Assembly: GCF_040436345.1 (NCBI RefSeq)
Contig: NC_133235.1
Coordinates: 23,088,660-23,152,659 of the forward strand
DNA: 64,000 nt
Reading direction: 5' to 3'
Source: Pagrus major
Lineage: Eukaryota > Chordata > Actinopteri > Spariformes > Sparidae
Below the pieces are notes generated by a model. That model had not been told where the DNA came from. It worked only from the letters and a program-made list of their open reading frames with translations, and did not search any database. Positions 11,586 through 24,442 of the stretch are shown piece after piece. Position 1 is the stretch's first letter. Every line of letters begins with the position of its first letter. Made by a program: the position numbers and the translations under genes.

Positions 11586-14500
11586 TCAGACCCTGTCGCA
11601 GATGACGGTCTCAACCACAAACGTGTTCTCGAAGTGACGAATCCTGTGGCACTTCTTTGTCTCGCGCCTGTCGATACCTGGAAGAGAAAAGAATTCACAC
11701 GTTCAGTGCTAAAAGTGGAGATTTACACCTACTGCTGTCATGCCTACAAGCTTCCATTTTCAATCAGCAGCGGTGATCCCCGCAAATCACGTCCATATAT
11801 GTACTCGGGGGAAGTTTGTTGCATCATTTCTTGCTCCAATCAAAGACAGCAACGACAAAGATATCACTCATGTGCATCACTACCTCCTCCGTAGTGTGTG
11901 GATGTGTCCACTGCTCTGTGAGTGACTCACATAGCAGGAAGTACCCAGGCTGCACCCACACACAAACACTGACATGATAATCAGGCCGCCAGGCTGTTAA
12001 AGGAGGATTTTACAGTACAGACACAATGTCCAAAGTGTGTCACGAGGAAGGCCCTATTTGGTTCTGATTGTATTGGTTTTTTCGGCATTGTCACTCGCTT
12101 TCTGTTTGCTCCTACACAAAAACAGAACACCGGATTTCCCTGTGATTCACCAGAGGAATACTTTCCTCCCTGAGTGCAGAGAGATCATGGTGACCTAGAA
12201 TACGTCACATGACTCAACATATCACAAGATTCGTGTTAGAGAGGGCGAAAAATCAGCGGATGTGAACCAGCACTCATCACTCATAAATTAGCATCTCTTA
12301 TCGCCTGAGTGGATTGGAAAGGGAGAGGTAAGTCTGTTGAGGACAACACGGGAACTGACAACTAATTACGTAGTTAAAAGTTGGCCCCAAAACTACTCGA
12401 TTAGGTTTAGGAAAAGACCATGGTTTGGGTTGAAAGTATGTTGATTACATAATTGCATAACTTGCATTATATATGTAAGTACCAGTCAAAGAACAAAGAA
12501 TGGGGTTAGGGTAGATAGATGGGTCACTCCCAGGACAGAGGTTTGCTCCCCATTTCTTTCTTTTTTTTTTTTGTTAGAGGAAATGGAACTACGAGGCTAC
12601 CATGTGTTGAATCAATGTGATCTTTTGCACACTAATTTCCCTCGACATGGCCACAACCACAGCTTGAAAAGGAAGTGGATGAGTACTCACGTCGGCGCTG
12701 GTTGCGGCGTCTGAGGCGGTAGGTTTCTTTGCCGTAGCAGAGCCTGTGGATGAAGGGGCCCAGCTGTCTCATGTTCCTCACCCTCCCTGTCACCACCATC
12801 TCCTCCTGGATGATGTAGGTCTGAGGAAGGTAAGTCCCTCTCTGTGGCAAAGAAACGCAAATGAATCACTCAGTGGGAGGAACACAGCAGACAGGAAGAT
12901 GGGAACATGCTGTCCTTCGCTATCTCAGACAGCCATTCCTCTCTTACAATGCTTTCACAATGGCTTTCACCAGTGACATCACCAATGAATGCAGCGAGTG
13001 CCTCACCTTGACGTTGACGAGCAGCTCCCACAGGTTCCTTGGAGGCATCACCAAGGTGGTGTTCAGCTCAGTGATGTAGCATTTGTCCAAAGCAATGTCA
13101 TGATAAGCTGTGAGGCCCTAAAATAGATTTAAAAAAAGGTTAAAACCTCAGCACAGTGAATCACTTTAACAAGAAAATGTAATGAGAGCAAACAAGGATG
13201 TCTCAACCTACCCTCTGAAAGTCGTGGATGATATCAGCGGGGTCGCTGCCTCCAAAGTGTGGCACAGGTACACTGATCTGCTCGTAGTTGTCGTCAAGGT
13301 AGATGCCGACATTCTCCTCAAGTTCTTGCCGGCCTCTCAGAGGAGCGTACACAGAGTCCTCATAGAACACCCGGCAGTGGAACAAGCTGTCCTCTGGGAT
13401 CTGCTAATGAGACGCAACGGAGCTGAGTTAGCATGTGACAGCTACTTGAGGTTGTATTCTTTGTGCTGTTTTTGTTCAGGATACAATGTAAAGAAGAGGT
13501 AGAGCGAACTGACCTGAGGTATAAAGTAGTAGCGATAGACATAGATAGAGGCCAGCACCAGTCCTGACATGAATATCACCAGGCCGAAGGTGAGGCAGCA
13601 GAGGCCGGTCGGAAAAGGCTTCTTGGTCCTGACAGGAAGAGCCGGCTGCCCCTGCAGAGAGAAAAGCAGTTTGGTTAGAGGACTACTCAGGTTTTCAAGT
13701 TGTAGTAGTAGATGTAGTTTTAATGATGCATAGCCACAGAATACGGGACAAAGGAAGTGTTCTCTACAGTGCAACCTTTTTTATTTAACTCTGAAGCAAC
13801 TATAGAGAAAATGTTTTAGAAATATTGATAACGAGGCCTAAACTGAAATTAATCCTATCCAGTTTTATAATGGAATACCAGTGGACACAATGTCCTCTCA
13901 CACTGTCATGATTTCTAGTCCAAATTGTAATAGAGTTAATTCCATCAAGAAGTGGTTGCCAAGTGGTTAGTCAGGGGAGGAGATCTGGTAGACGTGGGAT
14001 GGGACTGGAATGAGACATGCCAGATGCCCACCCACAGTCTCTCAGTCAATCTGCTGCCTCTCTCTACTACTGTTGCTATGGAGAGCGGAAGCAGGGAGAA
14101 CAGATGCGCCAAGCTCTGACGAAGATGCTGGCACGTGGCCGTCTGGATCTATTCTTGGCGGCCTACTTCCACGCTCCTTATTTGCAGTTAGCTAGCACCC
14201 TCAGTGGGAGTCAAAACGAGCATAATTGCGTGGAGCCGGAGTCCCTCGGTGGAGGTGGACATATTAATAGATCTACACACATTGGCTCTGACGCCTAGCC
14301 CACTTTCACAGCCAATCTAAATACACACAGCCTTTGACATCACGTCTTATTCTTCTCTTGACGTAACGAACAGGTGAAAGGTGTTTGCAGAAGTGATGGA
14401 TACGTCATCAAGTGGCATTCATTTCGTACAGTGTGTTGGGAAATAAAGATGAGGCTTAGGCGGATGTACATCCATTGTGTGTCAGATATCCAATTATGCT

Positions 14501-14671
14501 GAACTCCTGGGAGGTGGTCCAGAAAGGAACCTAATAAAAGCTGGACTTATTGTGACAACCCCGACTGCTAAATATTTATTTTCAGCTCAAAATATTCTAC
14601 AGTGCCGACTCTGAGTTAACATTATCTCATATATTTAAGATTACCATGTGCATAAAAAATGATCTCTCTAC

Positions 14672-14726
<55 letters not shown>

Positions 14727-15936
14727 CTTTAAAGCAGAGTTTAACACGGGTTGAGCCCATCTTTAAGAATCAGAGCTTTGAGACTTTGAGATCTGCATGT
14801 TGCAGACTAGTTTCAGGGAATCAGTAACACGATTGTAACACAATAAGATGTTAATTTCCCTTCTGAGCCCCCTGGTCCTTCAAATGAACTCAAATCTACT
14901 CTGGTTCCTATTCACAGGATACAAAAAAATAGTATTGTTGAGTATCGGTCCATATTTTTCTAATCTGAAATCCTGTCTTTTTATATTGCCAATTTTGACA
15001 AGATTGACAAGCTAATCTGCCTTGAAAAACACTGATCACACTTTTATCCTGGATTACCACTCTCACTCACAGGCTCATGCACTCTCCCAGGCGCTGCCTA
15101 CAGGATTCACGTGTCATAACACCTTGTGACGTCACTGACTGGTGCAGTCACCTCATCTTACAGCTGTGTTGTTGTCTAATTTCGACGAAAATGGAAAGAA
15201 CTGAGGCTATTTGCACGCCTATATTGATAGAGATTGAAATGTTTATTTTATATATATGTATACTTTATTAACTGCTTAAAAGTAATGGCGTCATATTCTG
15301 CTTAGGGTGCGCACACACTCAGGGCAGCCATCTGCAGTGTGTCCTCGAAGGTGGCCAAACAAGGTGACGTAATGTCAACATCCCCAGGCTGGGGTGGCCT
15401 GCAATGCTGGTTCTATCTATCCCCTTGTTATTATAACATAATGCACAATAATCTTATTTTCTGACAATAAATAGTCTCCTATAGTAAGTGCACTAAGAAA
15501 CTGCAAAACATTGTGAGATTTTAAAGCATTCTGTTGCATAAAGGTTCAAGCTAATTAAAAACATAACTGCAGCACATTATTTAAGCATATTCTCTTTCTG
15601 TTTATATGTAAGGTTGTTTGCATAACATAAATAGGTAGATCATGGATTACCACTATAAGTCCTATCAGGTGACATGATGATGCATGGACAGACGGATCAA
15701 ATATTACAGCTAAAAAGAGACAGATTAACGTTAATCTATTGAGCCAAAACAAATGCAAAAGGATAATAATACTTATGATATAAGATTACTGAGACACAAG
15801 ACAAATGCCACAACAAGAAACAAATTAAAAAAACAAAGTGCAAACTCACGTGAGCCTGAGGTATAACGATCTTGTCTTCATCGATCTCTTTTTCAGGCTT
15901 CTGCGCCGAAACTGTCTGGAAAGTGATCTTCACCAT
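11586..15936 (-). CDS. itm2c: Integral membrane protein 2C (BRI3), BRICHOS-domain type II membrane protein
   Basis: Six coding exons on the minus strand: 15936-15850, 13651-13514, 13400-13212, 13117-13007, 12841-12691 and 11677-11586. All phases join, giving 255 residues (human ITM2C has 267). The order is a cytosolic N-terminus beginning MVKITFQ; a membrane span at about residues 46-70 ending ASIYVYRYYF; a linker with YEDSVYAPL; the BRICHOS domain, with NVGIYLDDNYEQI.VPVP.FGG.DPADIIHDFQR; and a basic furin site (RRR..RR) followed by a short secreted peptide with one Cys pair, containing RHFENTFVVET and ending ICDRV. The family is processed by furin and regulates APP handling in mammals. The start is the conserved MVKI.F motif. 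ITM2A and ITM2B are paralogues, but the YLPQTYIIQEEMVVT segment and the 2q37 neighbours favour ITM2C. The species may have a second copy. Confidence 0.92.
14670..14726. repeat. (CTAT)n microsatellite in itm2c intron 1
   Basis: About 14 tandem copies of a tetranucleotide lie in the large first intron of itm2c. Confidence 0.95.
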
Positions 15937-18033
15937 GATTGTTTGGTCAGTGTATATTTTGCTTTATCCCGTAGGCCTGTCTGATTCAGTGAGCTGGTTT
16001 CATCCACCGAGCAGGGAAGACTTTATAGCGGCGAACGAGTCTCGCCCCCGGGACTCAGTGACATCAGAAGAGCGTCTTCTCTGACGAACGAGCGTTGTGT
16101 GGGTCTGAAGGAAAAGCCGCCTCGCCGCTGTCAAAATAAGACTCCAAGTCCGGCTTAAGCGTCTAAATTTAAATGACATGCGCAGTTTTTGGTAGATATG
16201 TAACTATAATTACATATTTAAAGCAGTGTATGTTGAAAAAAGCTAATTTTACATGCTGCTGGCTGATATTACACAACACCGTGCCCTTATTCTGAAGGCA
16301 AGCACCCGATATGGTAGTGCTTTCCGTATTTTATTTAAAGCTGCATCTCCTCTTTTGATCCATGTTCTGAACACCACCATCCGGAAATGTAGGGATGTTT
16401 CAAACTCTGAGCCAGCTACTACACTGCAATAAAGTTAGCATTAGGTTACCACTATTGGTCACAATAATAATGATAGTAAGTAAGTATTTGCACTTATTCA
16501 TGGGCTCATCAGGGCATGTAATGCATACAGTTTTATACAGTACACTGTGTACTGTGAATTGTGTGTGCCTTGGTTTAGGTATTTATGTGTATTATGATGT
16601 AATGCAATGTAATATCAGCATTTAGCAGAGTACGTCTGTAAGTGTACGTTAAAGCAAACCTTACATTTCCAAAATGCATGTTATAACATAGTTTTAGTGG
16701 TGTAGTTGATTTAATTATTTTAGAATTATTTTACAAAATCTAATTCTCATTTCATGAATAAAACTTGAAAGGTCATAGTCAAAAAAATCAGATGTAATGT
16801 GTCATGTTTTCTTTAACTAATCTAAACTAAAACGTCACAGGCGTATTCACGCCCTAAAACCCAGGCAATCTGTGGAGCTGTAACAGCAAACCAAACTTGC
16901 AAATCCCCACCAAATGCAAATTACACAACACATGCAAATTTGCACAGACATGCACACAGCCCTCGTCACCATATGTGAAAAGTCATGGCAGTGTGTTCGC
17001 ATGACTCACTACAGACACAAGCGACACAGCGTGTTAGATGTGAACAATATAGGAGATTTGAGTTGATTATACAACAATAAACGTTTATCAAAAGCACTAC
17101 TTACAAATTATACTACAATAGGCGGTGGAAACATGCCATTAAACCTTCCAAATACACGGATGATGCACAACTGAGCCAGCACTTATTCAGGCTGAAGGCT
17201 CTTTACACTCTTTACACGTGTGAGTAGTGTACTTGACAAATGGCTCATATCAACCAATTCACATTAGGTTTTTTTAAAGGTTTTTTTACAGTGGGAGTGG
17301 AGCACTAAAGCCTAGTCCTCATAGTAGAGTGATGGCTCACAATCAAGCATGAAATAGGCCAAGATGACAATGTGAGAATTGGCAGATATATGGCCTTACA
17401 GCGGTGATGACACACATTAAAAGAGAGTAGTTCAAAAAAAGCTAACATTAAAAGGGTAAATGTTGAGGTGTGATGTATTTTTTCATGTGTATTTTTTACA
17501 TGTGAAGGACTGACTTTTCTCATAAGGGTACTCTTGAGTGTTTGTTGACTTGCATTTATCCCAACAAAGGCTAAATATGTTATCATTTCAACTGATTTAA
17601 TTGGATTTATTTGATCTTATTTGGTTTTGGCTGCGGCTATAGACCTCGTTGACCATTTCCTGGGTCCAACTCTAGCAGATTTAATGTAAAATGTCACGTT
17701 ATTGATCAGCCTGTGGCTTCAGACTGAAGTCGGGAACAAAAGCTAACATGACCACTGCACTAATGGTCGGCGGGGACGAGCGTTGCGCGCCCTCGCCGTG
17801 TCTTGCTCTCGTAGCCAGTTCACCCATTCACATGTAAATGAACCGTCATATATACCCAGCACATGCCCCCTCGGAGCCGCATTAAGGAGTCCAGCCTCTC
17901 TGCAAGCTTTGTTGGCCGCTGGGAGATCGCCCGGCCATCTGTCCCATTGACAAGCTGTAACGGCTCTTTGGGTTTACACGCCGACCTCCGGTCCAGTGGG
18001 CTTCTGGCAGCGCCTGGGTTAAACTTCAACAAC
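15937..18033. promoter_or_regulatory. Head-to-head intergenic region between itm2c and hes6
   Basis: This stretch separates the itm2c start (minus strand) from the hes6 start (plus strand) and should hold both 5' UTRs and promoters. The itm2c side is CpG-richer around 16020-16130. On the hes6 side a TATA-like run (catatatac) occurs near 17847-17855, about 180 bp before the hes6 ATG, within a GC-richer block from about 17760. The middle, about 16200-17700, is AT-rich with nothing recognised. Exact start sites cannot be seen from sequence. Confidence 0.5.
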
Positions 18034-19284
18034 ATGGCCCCCATCCGGAACAACACAAACGGAATGGACAGAGGTGATAATAACCGCAGCGGGATCAAAT
18101 CTGACAGAAAGGTAAGGGGCCCTCATGTGCGAGAAGTTAACGCCAGTGTTGCTGTTTTTTTTTGTTTTTTTTAACTTGGCTAACAAGTAACTCCATTGTC
18201 CTCACTGTTTTTGGCAGATGAGGAAACCTCTGGTCGAGAAGAAAAGAAGGGCTCGCATCAATGAAAGTTTACAAGAACTCCGAGTTCTCATCGCAGATGC
18301 AGACGTAAGATATTAGAGTTATATTTGTGCCCCCCCCCACCACCTGCTTCATGTAGTGTTGTTCCTCAAGGTGAATTAAATAGTTTTGTTTTAGCTAGCT
18401 TGTGCTGGTTACTTACGAGCCTGTGTTTTGTGTCACCCGCTGCAGTTGCAATCAAAGATGGAGAACGCCGAAGTGTTGGAGATGACAGTGAAACGTGTGG
18501 AGGGCATCCTGCAGAGCCGGGCTCAAGGTAAACACTACACATTTAAGTTAATTAATCAACAGTTCCTTAAATATTTCACTTTTCCTTAAAAATAAATAAA
18601 TAATAATTTGCATAAACTTGCTAATCACTTACACTGCATTCTTCCGCTGAACAAAATAGTTCTTTAAAACTCACAAGAAGTGACTTTATAACGGCTGGCG
18701 CATTAATATTCCAATCAACTGTACTGCGGCCACAGGTGCGCGTGGTCATCTTCGAACGCGGCTCAGCCAATCAGAGCAGAGCCCCCGACGTTTATAAGTC
18801 AACCGTCCCTGTGTTGCTAACTCCTGAGCTAACGCCCGTGTCGTGTTCTCCTCCCGCAGAAGTGGACGCCGTGAACCGGGAGGCCTGCGAGCGCTTCGCC
18901 GCTGGCTACATCCAGTGCATGCACGACGTCCACACGTTTGTGTCCAGCTGTCCGGGGATCGACCCCGCGGTCGCCGCGGAGCTGTTGAACCACCTCCTGG
19001 AGAGCATGCCCCTGAACGACGAGGACCGCCTGCGGGTGATGCTGCCGGACGCGGTGGCAGAGCGCCCGGGCGGCAACAGCACTTGGTCCCTGTCAGAGAG
19101 CATGTACGCGGCCCTGGTGTCCCCGGCCCCCTCCACCACCTCCTCCAGCGATGACCTCTGCTCTGACCTGGACGAGACAGACTCAGAGCAAAGCCACGTT
19201 TCCTCTTCGGAGGAGGCTGACAGCCAGGATGTGTTGAGCTTGCCCTCCTTAACTTACTCCAAGTCAGTGTGGAGACCGTGGTAG
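18034..19284 (+). CDS. hes6: HES6-type bHLH-Orange transcriptional repressor
   Basis: Four coding exons, 18034-18111, 18218-18304, 18446-18527 and 18860-19284, encode 223 residues (human HES6 has 224). The N-terminus is short. The bHLH spans about residues 27-80, with the basic segment KPLVEKKRRARINESL and the short loop typical of HES6. An Orange domain follows at about 90-135 (ERFAAGYIQCMHDVHTFVS ... LLNHLLESMP). A Ser/Asp/Glu-rich tail leads to the C-terminal WRPW motif that recruits Groucho/TLE. HES6 acts in the nucleus, antagonises HES1 and promotes neuronal and muscle differentiation; fish hes6/her13 genes also act in somite segmentation. The start MAPIRNN resembles human MAPP. The upstream in-frame ATG at 17863 adds sequence with no family match. 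Zebrafish her13 is a related paralogue, so the exact paralogue name is uncertain. Confidence 0.92.
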
Positions 19285-19769
19285 ATGATTTTTAAAGGAG
19301 GAAATAGCGTGTTTGAAACTACAGTAGATGATTTGTGTTAGGATGTTTTGTGGGGTAGGCCTCAGTACATGAGAGAAACACTGCTGAGATGACAACTTTG
19401 AAACTTGTTGAAAGGCATCAGAGAAGCTCTTTGTAATTATTGGGGAACTACAATTAAACTAAAAGGTATTTAATAAATAAAGTATGTAATTAAAGCTGTT
19501 TTGCAAAGGTCAGAGACCTGCAGGGTCGTCATTTGGAAGTATATTGGCCTGCCTTCAGTGAAGGGGTAAATGCATATGTAAATATTTACTTGTTGAATAA
19601 GACTGGGCTGTATAGAAGATAGGTGTCCCACTAGAAATGCATTATTAGTTGTGTGTAAATTATTTCTTTTCTCTTTTTTTTTTTTTATTATTTAGGATGT
19701 CTTTAACTTTGTATTTATACGTGTCAAATGACTGTTAGTAGGCTACCTCACTTGATAAGTTTCAATAAA
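19285..19769 (+). terminator. hes6: hes6 3' UTR and poly(A) signals
   Basis: AATAAA motifs occur at 19472-19481 (two overlapping) and at 19764-19769. Either site could end the hes6 transcript. No coding sequence is seen here. Confidence 0.55.
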
Positions 19770-20624
19770 AAAACAAAAAACAAGTGACTCGTTTTAAATT
19801 CAGCTTCACAAAAGCCACTTTTCACACACAGGGAGCCCACTATCCACCCACCCACGGCTGTTTTCAAGATATTAGTTATTACTCTGCAATTGTGGGCCAT
19901 TTGTGTGCACTCTCTCACTCTATCTCTGTCTCTCTCCAAGATCCCTTAGCACATCGTAGGCATTTGTGAGGTGTGAAATGAGTAATCCACTCACTCCTTA
20001 TATAGGCCTAGTTGAGGACTTGGCAAATGGGTTTTATAACTCTACTTGACTTCAGCAGTTTTAAAATAACATGGGAACAAATAACTTGCTCCGTCACTAT
20101 ATTGTTCTCTTGACTAACAAAGGCACTGCAGTCGAACATTGTTGCCTCAACCATCAGTCTGTCAGTGTGTGGTTTATCATGATATTGTAATGTATTATAC
20201 CTCATATGGGGCCTTTCCTGCGTGCCAAATATTTCAGCGCATACGACAAATAAAATGTGTATACGTACTAATGAAAATCTACCTACGCGGGCAGAATAAG
20301 GGGGTAAAAAGTGCTAAATAACAGACACTTTGAAATCTCTTGTCTGCATTCACAGACATGACCCCTGTACTCCTGGTGAGAGCCACAGACACTGTTCTGC
20401 CTCTGCACCATCAGATCCTACAGCCACAAATGAATAAGAAAAGACAGCAGTCCTAAGCTCAGTCCTAATGATGCCTCCTCTGGTGTTCCTGTGATGTCCA
20501 CTCCAAGTGTCACTTCTGACGCTGTCCACAGTCTGTAAACACCCATACTGAGAGGGGTCTTTGGTGAAAAGACCTGAAAAAAAGATTAACACAGAGAGCC
20601 TGGGATTAGAGCAGAGGATTTTAT

Positions 20625-21415
20625 TTATTTATTGGAAAGTAACTAAGTACTCAAGGGCTGTACTTAAGTATTATTCTGAGGTACTTGTACTTCACATGTG
20701 TATTTAATGCCTCACAACTTTATTTCAGGGGAAATTATATCACTTCATTTATCTGGCAGCTACATTGCACAACATTTAAACAAAACACATGATCAACTTA
20801 TAAAATAATCATTAATTATCATAGATTACAAAAGCAGCAGTAGGCTGTATAAAGCACTTCAAATTTTCTCTACCACGACCAGCTACAGCATACTTGTTCT
20901 TTACTCGAGTATTTCCATTTCCAGTATCTGCCACTTTACACTTCTACTTCACTACATTTCAGAGGGAAATATTGTACTTTTAACTCCACTATGTCATCTG
21001 ACAGCTGTAGCCTAAGCAACAGCTATATATTGAATGTACTTAAGTATCAAAAGTATGAGTAAGAGTAAATTATACATATATTTACATGTATGTACAGTAT
21101 GAAGTGTGTATGGGTCAGCATTTTTCTGATAACTGGGATTGGTGTGGGTTGCCACTAAAACCTTTTTTAAAAAGTGCTGCTATGGCTCTGTTGTATCGCG
21201 CAATCTGCAGAGTAACTAGTAACTAAAGTAATCAAATAAATGTAGTGGAGTAAAAAAGTAGCTGCAATAATTAATAAATAACCCCCATACTGTAGGAGTG
21301 GAGGTATAAAGTGTCAGAAAATGGAAATACTCAAGTGAAGTGGAAATATGTCAAATTTTTACTTGAGTAAATGTACTCGAATACATTACATCTCTGGTTA
21401 ACAGTTACTTTGAAG
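20625..21415. mobile_element. Interspersed repeat of a type common in teleosts, with loosely inverted ends
   Basis: The left part reads 'aagtaactaagtactcaag...acttaagta' and the right part 'acttgagtaaatgtactcgaataca'. The interior carries 'tactcgagtatttccattt', 'cactacatttcagaggga' and 'aatgtagtggagtaaaaaagta'. These phrases recur widely in percomorph genomes as a non-coding repeat. I recognise the pattern but not a formal family name, and the boundaries are approximate. Confidence 0.6.
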
Positions 21416-21554
21416 ATCCAAAGGTAGAAAATGCTGCTTACAGTTACATAATATATAGATATAAATGTAAAGTAAACTTTTGAATAGGGATTTCCTGCAG
21501 AATGAGTAGTTTAAGTATTTTTTCATTGTGATATTTCTACTTTTAGTTACTTAT

Positions 21555-21557
21555 GAT

Positions 21558-21609
<52 letters not shown>

Positions 21610-21610
21610 A
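21555..21610. repeat. (GAAA)n microsatellite
   Basis: About 14 tandem AAAG units at the right border of the preceding repeat region. Confidence 0.95.
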
Positions 21611-22158
21611 GAGTTTATTTCAGGAGGACATGTCTTGATTCAGTCCGCTCAGATCTGTGTGTCTGCTCGGTGACTAGACCGGATTTGCGGGGCTCCAGAG
21701 GTGCAAATGACCGCTGCAGGAGGGCGGTGGTGTGTAAATGCGGTGGAGGTGTGAAGAGAGGAGGGCCGAGGGTCGCTTTGATCAGGCCTGCTGAGCCGTG
21801 GACTGTCTGCAGACACCACAGCACAGCTCGGCTATTGTTTCCAGAGGGCGGCCAGACATCCGTTTGCACCGGGAAGGTGAATGTCATGACTTCAGGAGCA
21901 AAAACACAATGACGACTTATTGATAATATTGTGAGATCTGAGGTACTTTTTCCATTCAGCCAATGCCCCGATCAGCTGCTCCCTCCTCACCATCGATCTG
22001 CTGCAAACAGGGAGTCATGTCTGAAGTGGTTTCTGCTCATTAATCGGCGCATTAACAGCTGCAATCTTCACTCAGTCCAGTACTTGTCCACTTTAGGGCT
22101 GATGTGCGCCGAATTGTGCGCAAGGAAGAAACACACTCCATTGTAAGTTATGCGTCAT

Positions 22159-24442
22159 TTTATTAAAATAAACTTTTTTTTTAACAAATATAAGGAAAAA
22201 TAAAAAGGTGCGATGTTGTCAGTGTCAGTTCAAACAACAGAAAGACGAATGACAAAATTCAGGAAATGTTCAAGTTGCCAAAGAAGAGCAGTTTTCAAAT
22301 CACAGCATAAGCTTCAAAGTGCAGGAAAGCTCTCCACACAGTCACTTGACATCTGTCTGAGCTGCTTTATACCCGTGCAATAACCCTAAACCTTGACTTC
22401 TGAAGTGGCCACATGTTTGTTCTGGACAGTGATGAGCTGCAGTCACTTCCACAGGATGCTCTCTGCCATATTTATGAGGGGCCAACATCAGAACATTTCA
22501 AGTGTCATGTGGCACACTCTCAAACTGGGGAAAACATCAATATTCTCCTCACTTTATTTTTTTATCACCCGCCATAAACACCAGTACAGTATTTTCCAGT
22601 CCATGGTGGGAATCGTCCTTGCGTTTATTACACAACTCACATTTTTTTGAAAGAGTATTTACAATAAATATTAATAATCTTGGTCCAGCTTAAGCTTGAA
22701 TTTCCATCATAACTTAAAAAAAAAAATCTTTGTACAGAAAAAAATATCGTATGTAAAAATATATATATATTTTCAGAGTCAAGGACAAGCATTTACACAA
22801 GTGTTGAAATGCGATAAATATACTTTCCTTAAATGAGAGGCATCTGTGAAATCAAAGCGACAGTTTCACAGCTGCTACAGATAAAAGTGCTGCATCGTGA
22901 AGGGAAATACTATAAAGAATGAGACCCTAAGGCTGCATCAGGGGAGCTACAAGTAAGACAACTGCAATTCAGAGTTATACATTCTCAGAAATTAAAAATC
23001 AAACATGATGGGCTGGTGAATAAATGCACATGTACATTTCTGTTCAATTTCCTCCAAGTGATTATATCTTATACGGAGGACCAAGACTGCAAAAATCAAA
23101 AGCAATTAAAAAAAAAAAAAAGCCATTAAATGCACCATTTAAAAATAAAGGCATTAATTAATTTTTTAAAATGTGACATAAATTGATATTTCTGTTTTAA
23201 TTGGCTCTGTATTTATTTACCTTTTTACTGATTCCCTTCTTCATTTACTTTCCCATTTCATTTTCCAGTGCAACACGACTGTCTTAAATACAAATCCCAG
23301 GTCTGTAACAGTTTGTCAGATGTAACGTAGGTTCTGACTACAAAAAAACTCATGTCAACAATGTTATGTGTTGAACAATTGTATGTTGAAGTAAACATGT
23401 ATGTAACGCTGTGATGTCTCTCTGAAGTTACATAGTGAAGAAACAAGTGATGGGGGGCGGAGTGGCTGAGTTAGGGGCACCATCCACCCTATTATAAGAC
23501 GCTGTACCGTTAAAATTATTCTGTAGCTGTTATTTTAAGGTAAAAAAGTAACATTAGGTTGCTTTAAATGGGAACATAATTCAGGGAATGAAAACAAAAG
23601 GCACATAAAATCCAGAAGCAAATCAAAATATATATCTTATAAATGACTTATGGCTACATTTAATGGCAAATTCATTTTGTATTTAAATTTGATTTTCGGC
23701 AGTTTCAGTCCTCCATAGTAACTAATGGGGGCACACGGCGCAGATGTACAGGAGTCTCACCCCTGTTGTTCTTCCAGTGCAGACCACAAAGTGCACTTGT
23801 GCATGATGGCTATGCATGACAGGAGCAACTGAAACCAACTTAACTCCACCTGTTCTCACCACATGCTGACGTAGTTGTTGTCGTTCCTCTGTTGTTGAAA
23901 CCTAGGAAATTGCGTCACACAAAAAAAACTGAATTCATTGATTGCCCGCAACGGTTAGAAATGCCACTGAGCCACTTCCTGACGTGTGAATAAAGTAGTC
24001 TGCAATTGGTTCACGTTTGTTTGACCTCTGCTGTACAGCTGGCTGCGTGAGAACATTTTGTTCTGCATCTCCTGATCGGTGCGTAAAAGGCTTTCCCTAC
24101 GTGCTGCTACACAGAAACAAATGAATGAACACATGTAATCACATAGTCCAGCACCACCTGCTAGAACCAAGAAAAGGTGCAGCTTATAAGCATTTTAAAA
24201 TCGAATAAGCAGTACTTTGATGTCCACTGCAGATATTCACATTCTACTCAAATCTTCACTGTTTGAGCCAGTTTTCCCCCCCGACATCTGAACAGGCTCA
24301 ACTCAGAAAAAACAGCAAGACAGCCAGTAATGAAGAGTTTAGTCTGAAGAGTCTGTAAGATGAAGTCCTTCTTCACAGTTGTGCACAACGAGAGGCTGAT
24401 GGGTAATGAAAGTCACTCCGAGAGTCTTTAGCAGTTTATTGT
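22159..24442 (-). terminator. per2: per2 3' UTR with poly(A) signal at complement(22159-22164)
   Basis: The stretch after the per2 stop has no coding sequence and is AT-rich with several T runs. An AATAAA on the minus strand at complement(22159-22164) is the most distal candidate, giving a 3' UTR of about 2.3 kb. Shorter forms are possible. Confidence 0.5.

Larger units (their letters stand above)
19770..22144. other. Tail-to-tail spacer between hes6 and per2
   Basis: No exon was found. It contains the interspersed repeat at about 20.6-21.4 kb and a GAAA microsatellite. A GC-richer piece at about 21650-21880 has open frames on both strands but no family resemblance. Confidence 0.5.

Noticed and set aside
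14017-14298. 93-codon plus-strand open frame in itm2c intron 1
   Set aside because: It is inside an intron of the opposite-strand gene with no recognisable domain. Likely chance.
17863-18033. Extended hes6 N-terminus from an upstream in-frame ATG
   Set aside because: The added residues have no counterpart in HES6 proteins, while MAPIRNN at 18034 matches the family start.
23445-23520. GC-rich stretch considered as a tRNA-like gene
   Set aside because: No cloverleaf with matching acceptor arms or A and B boxes could be drawn.
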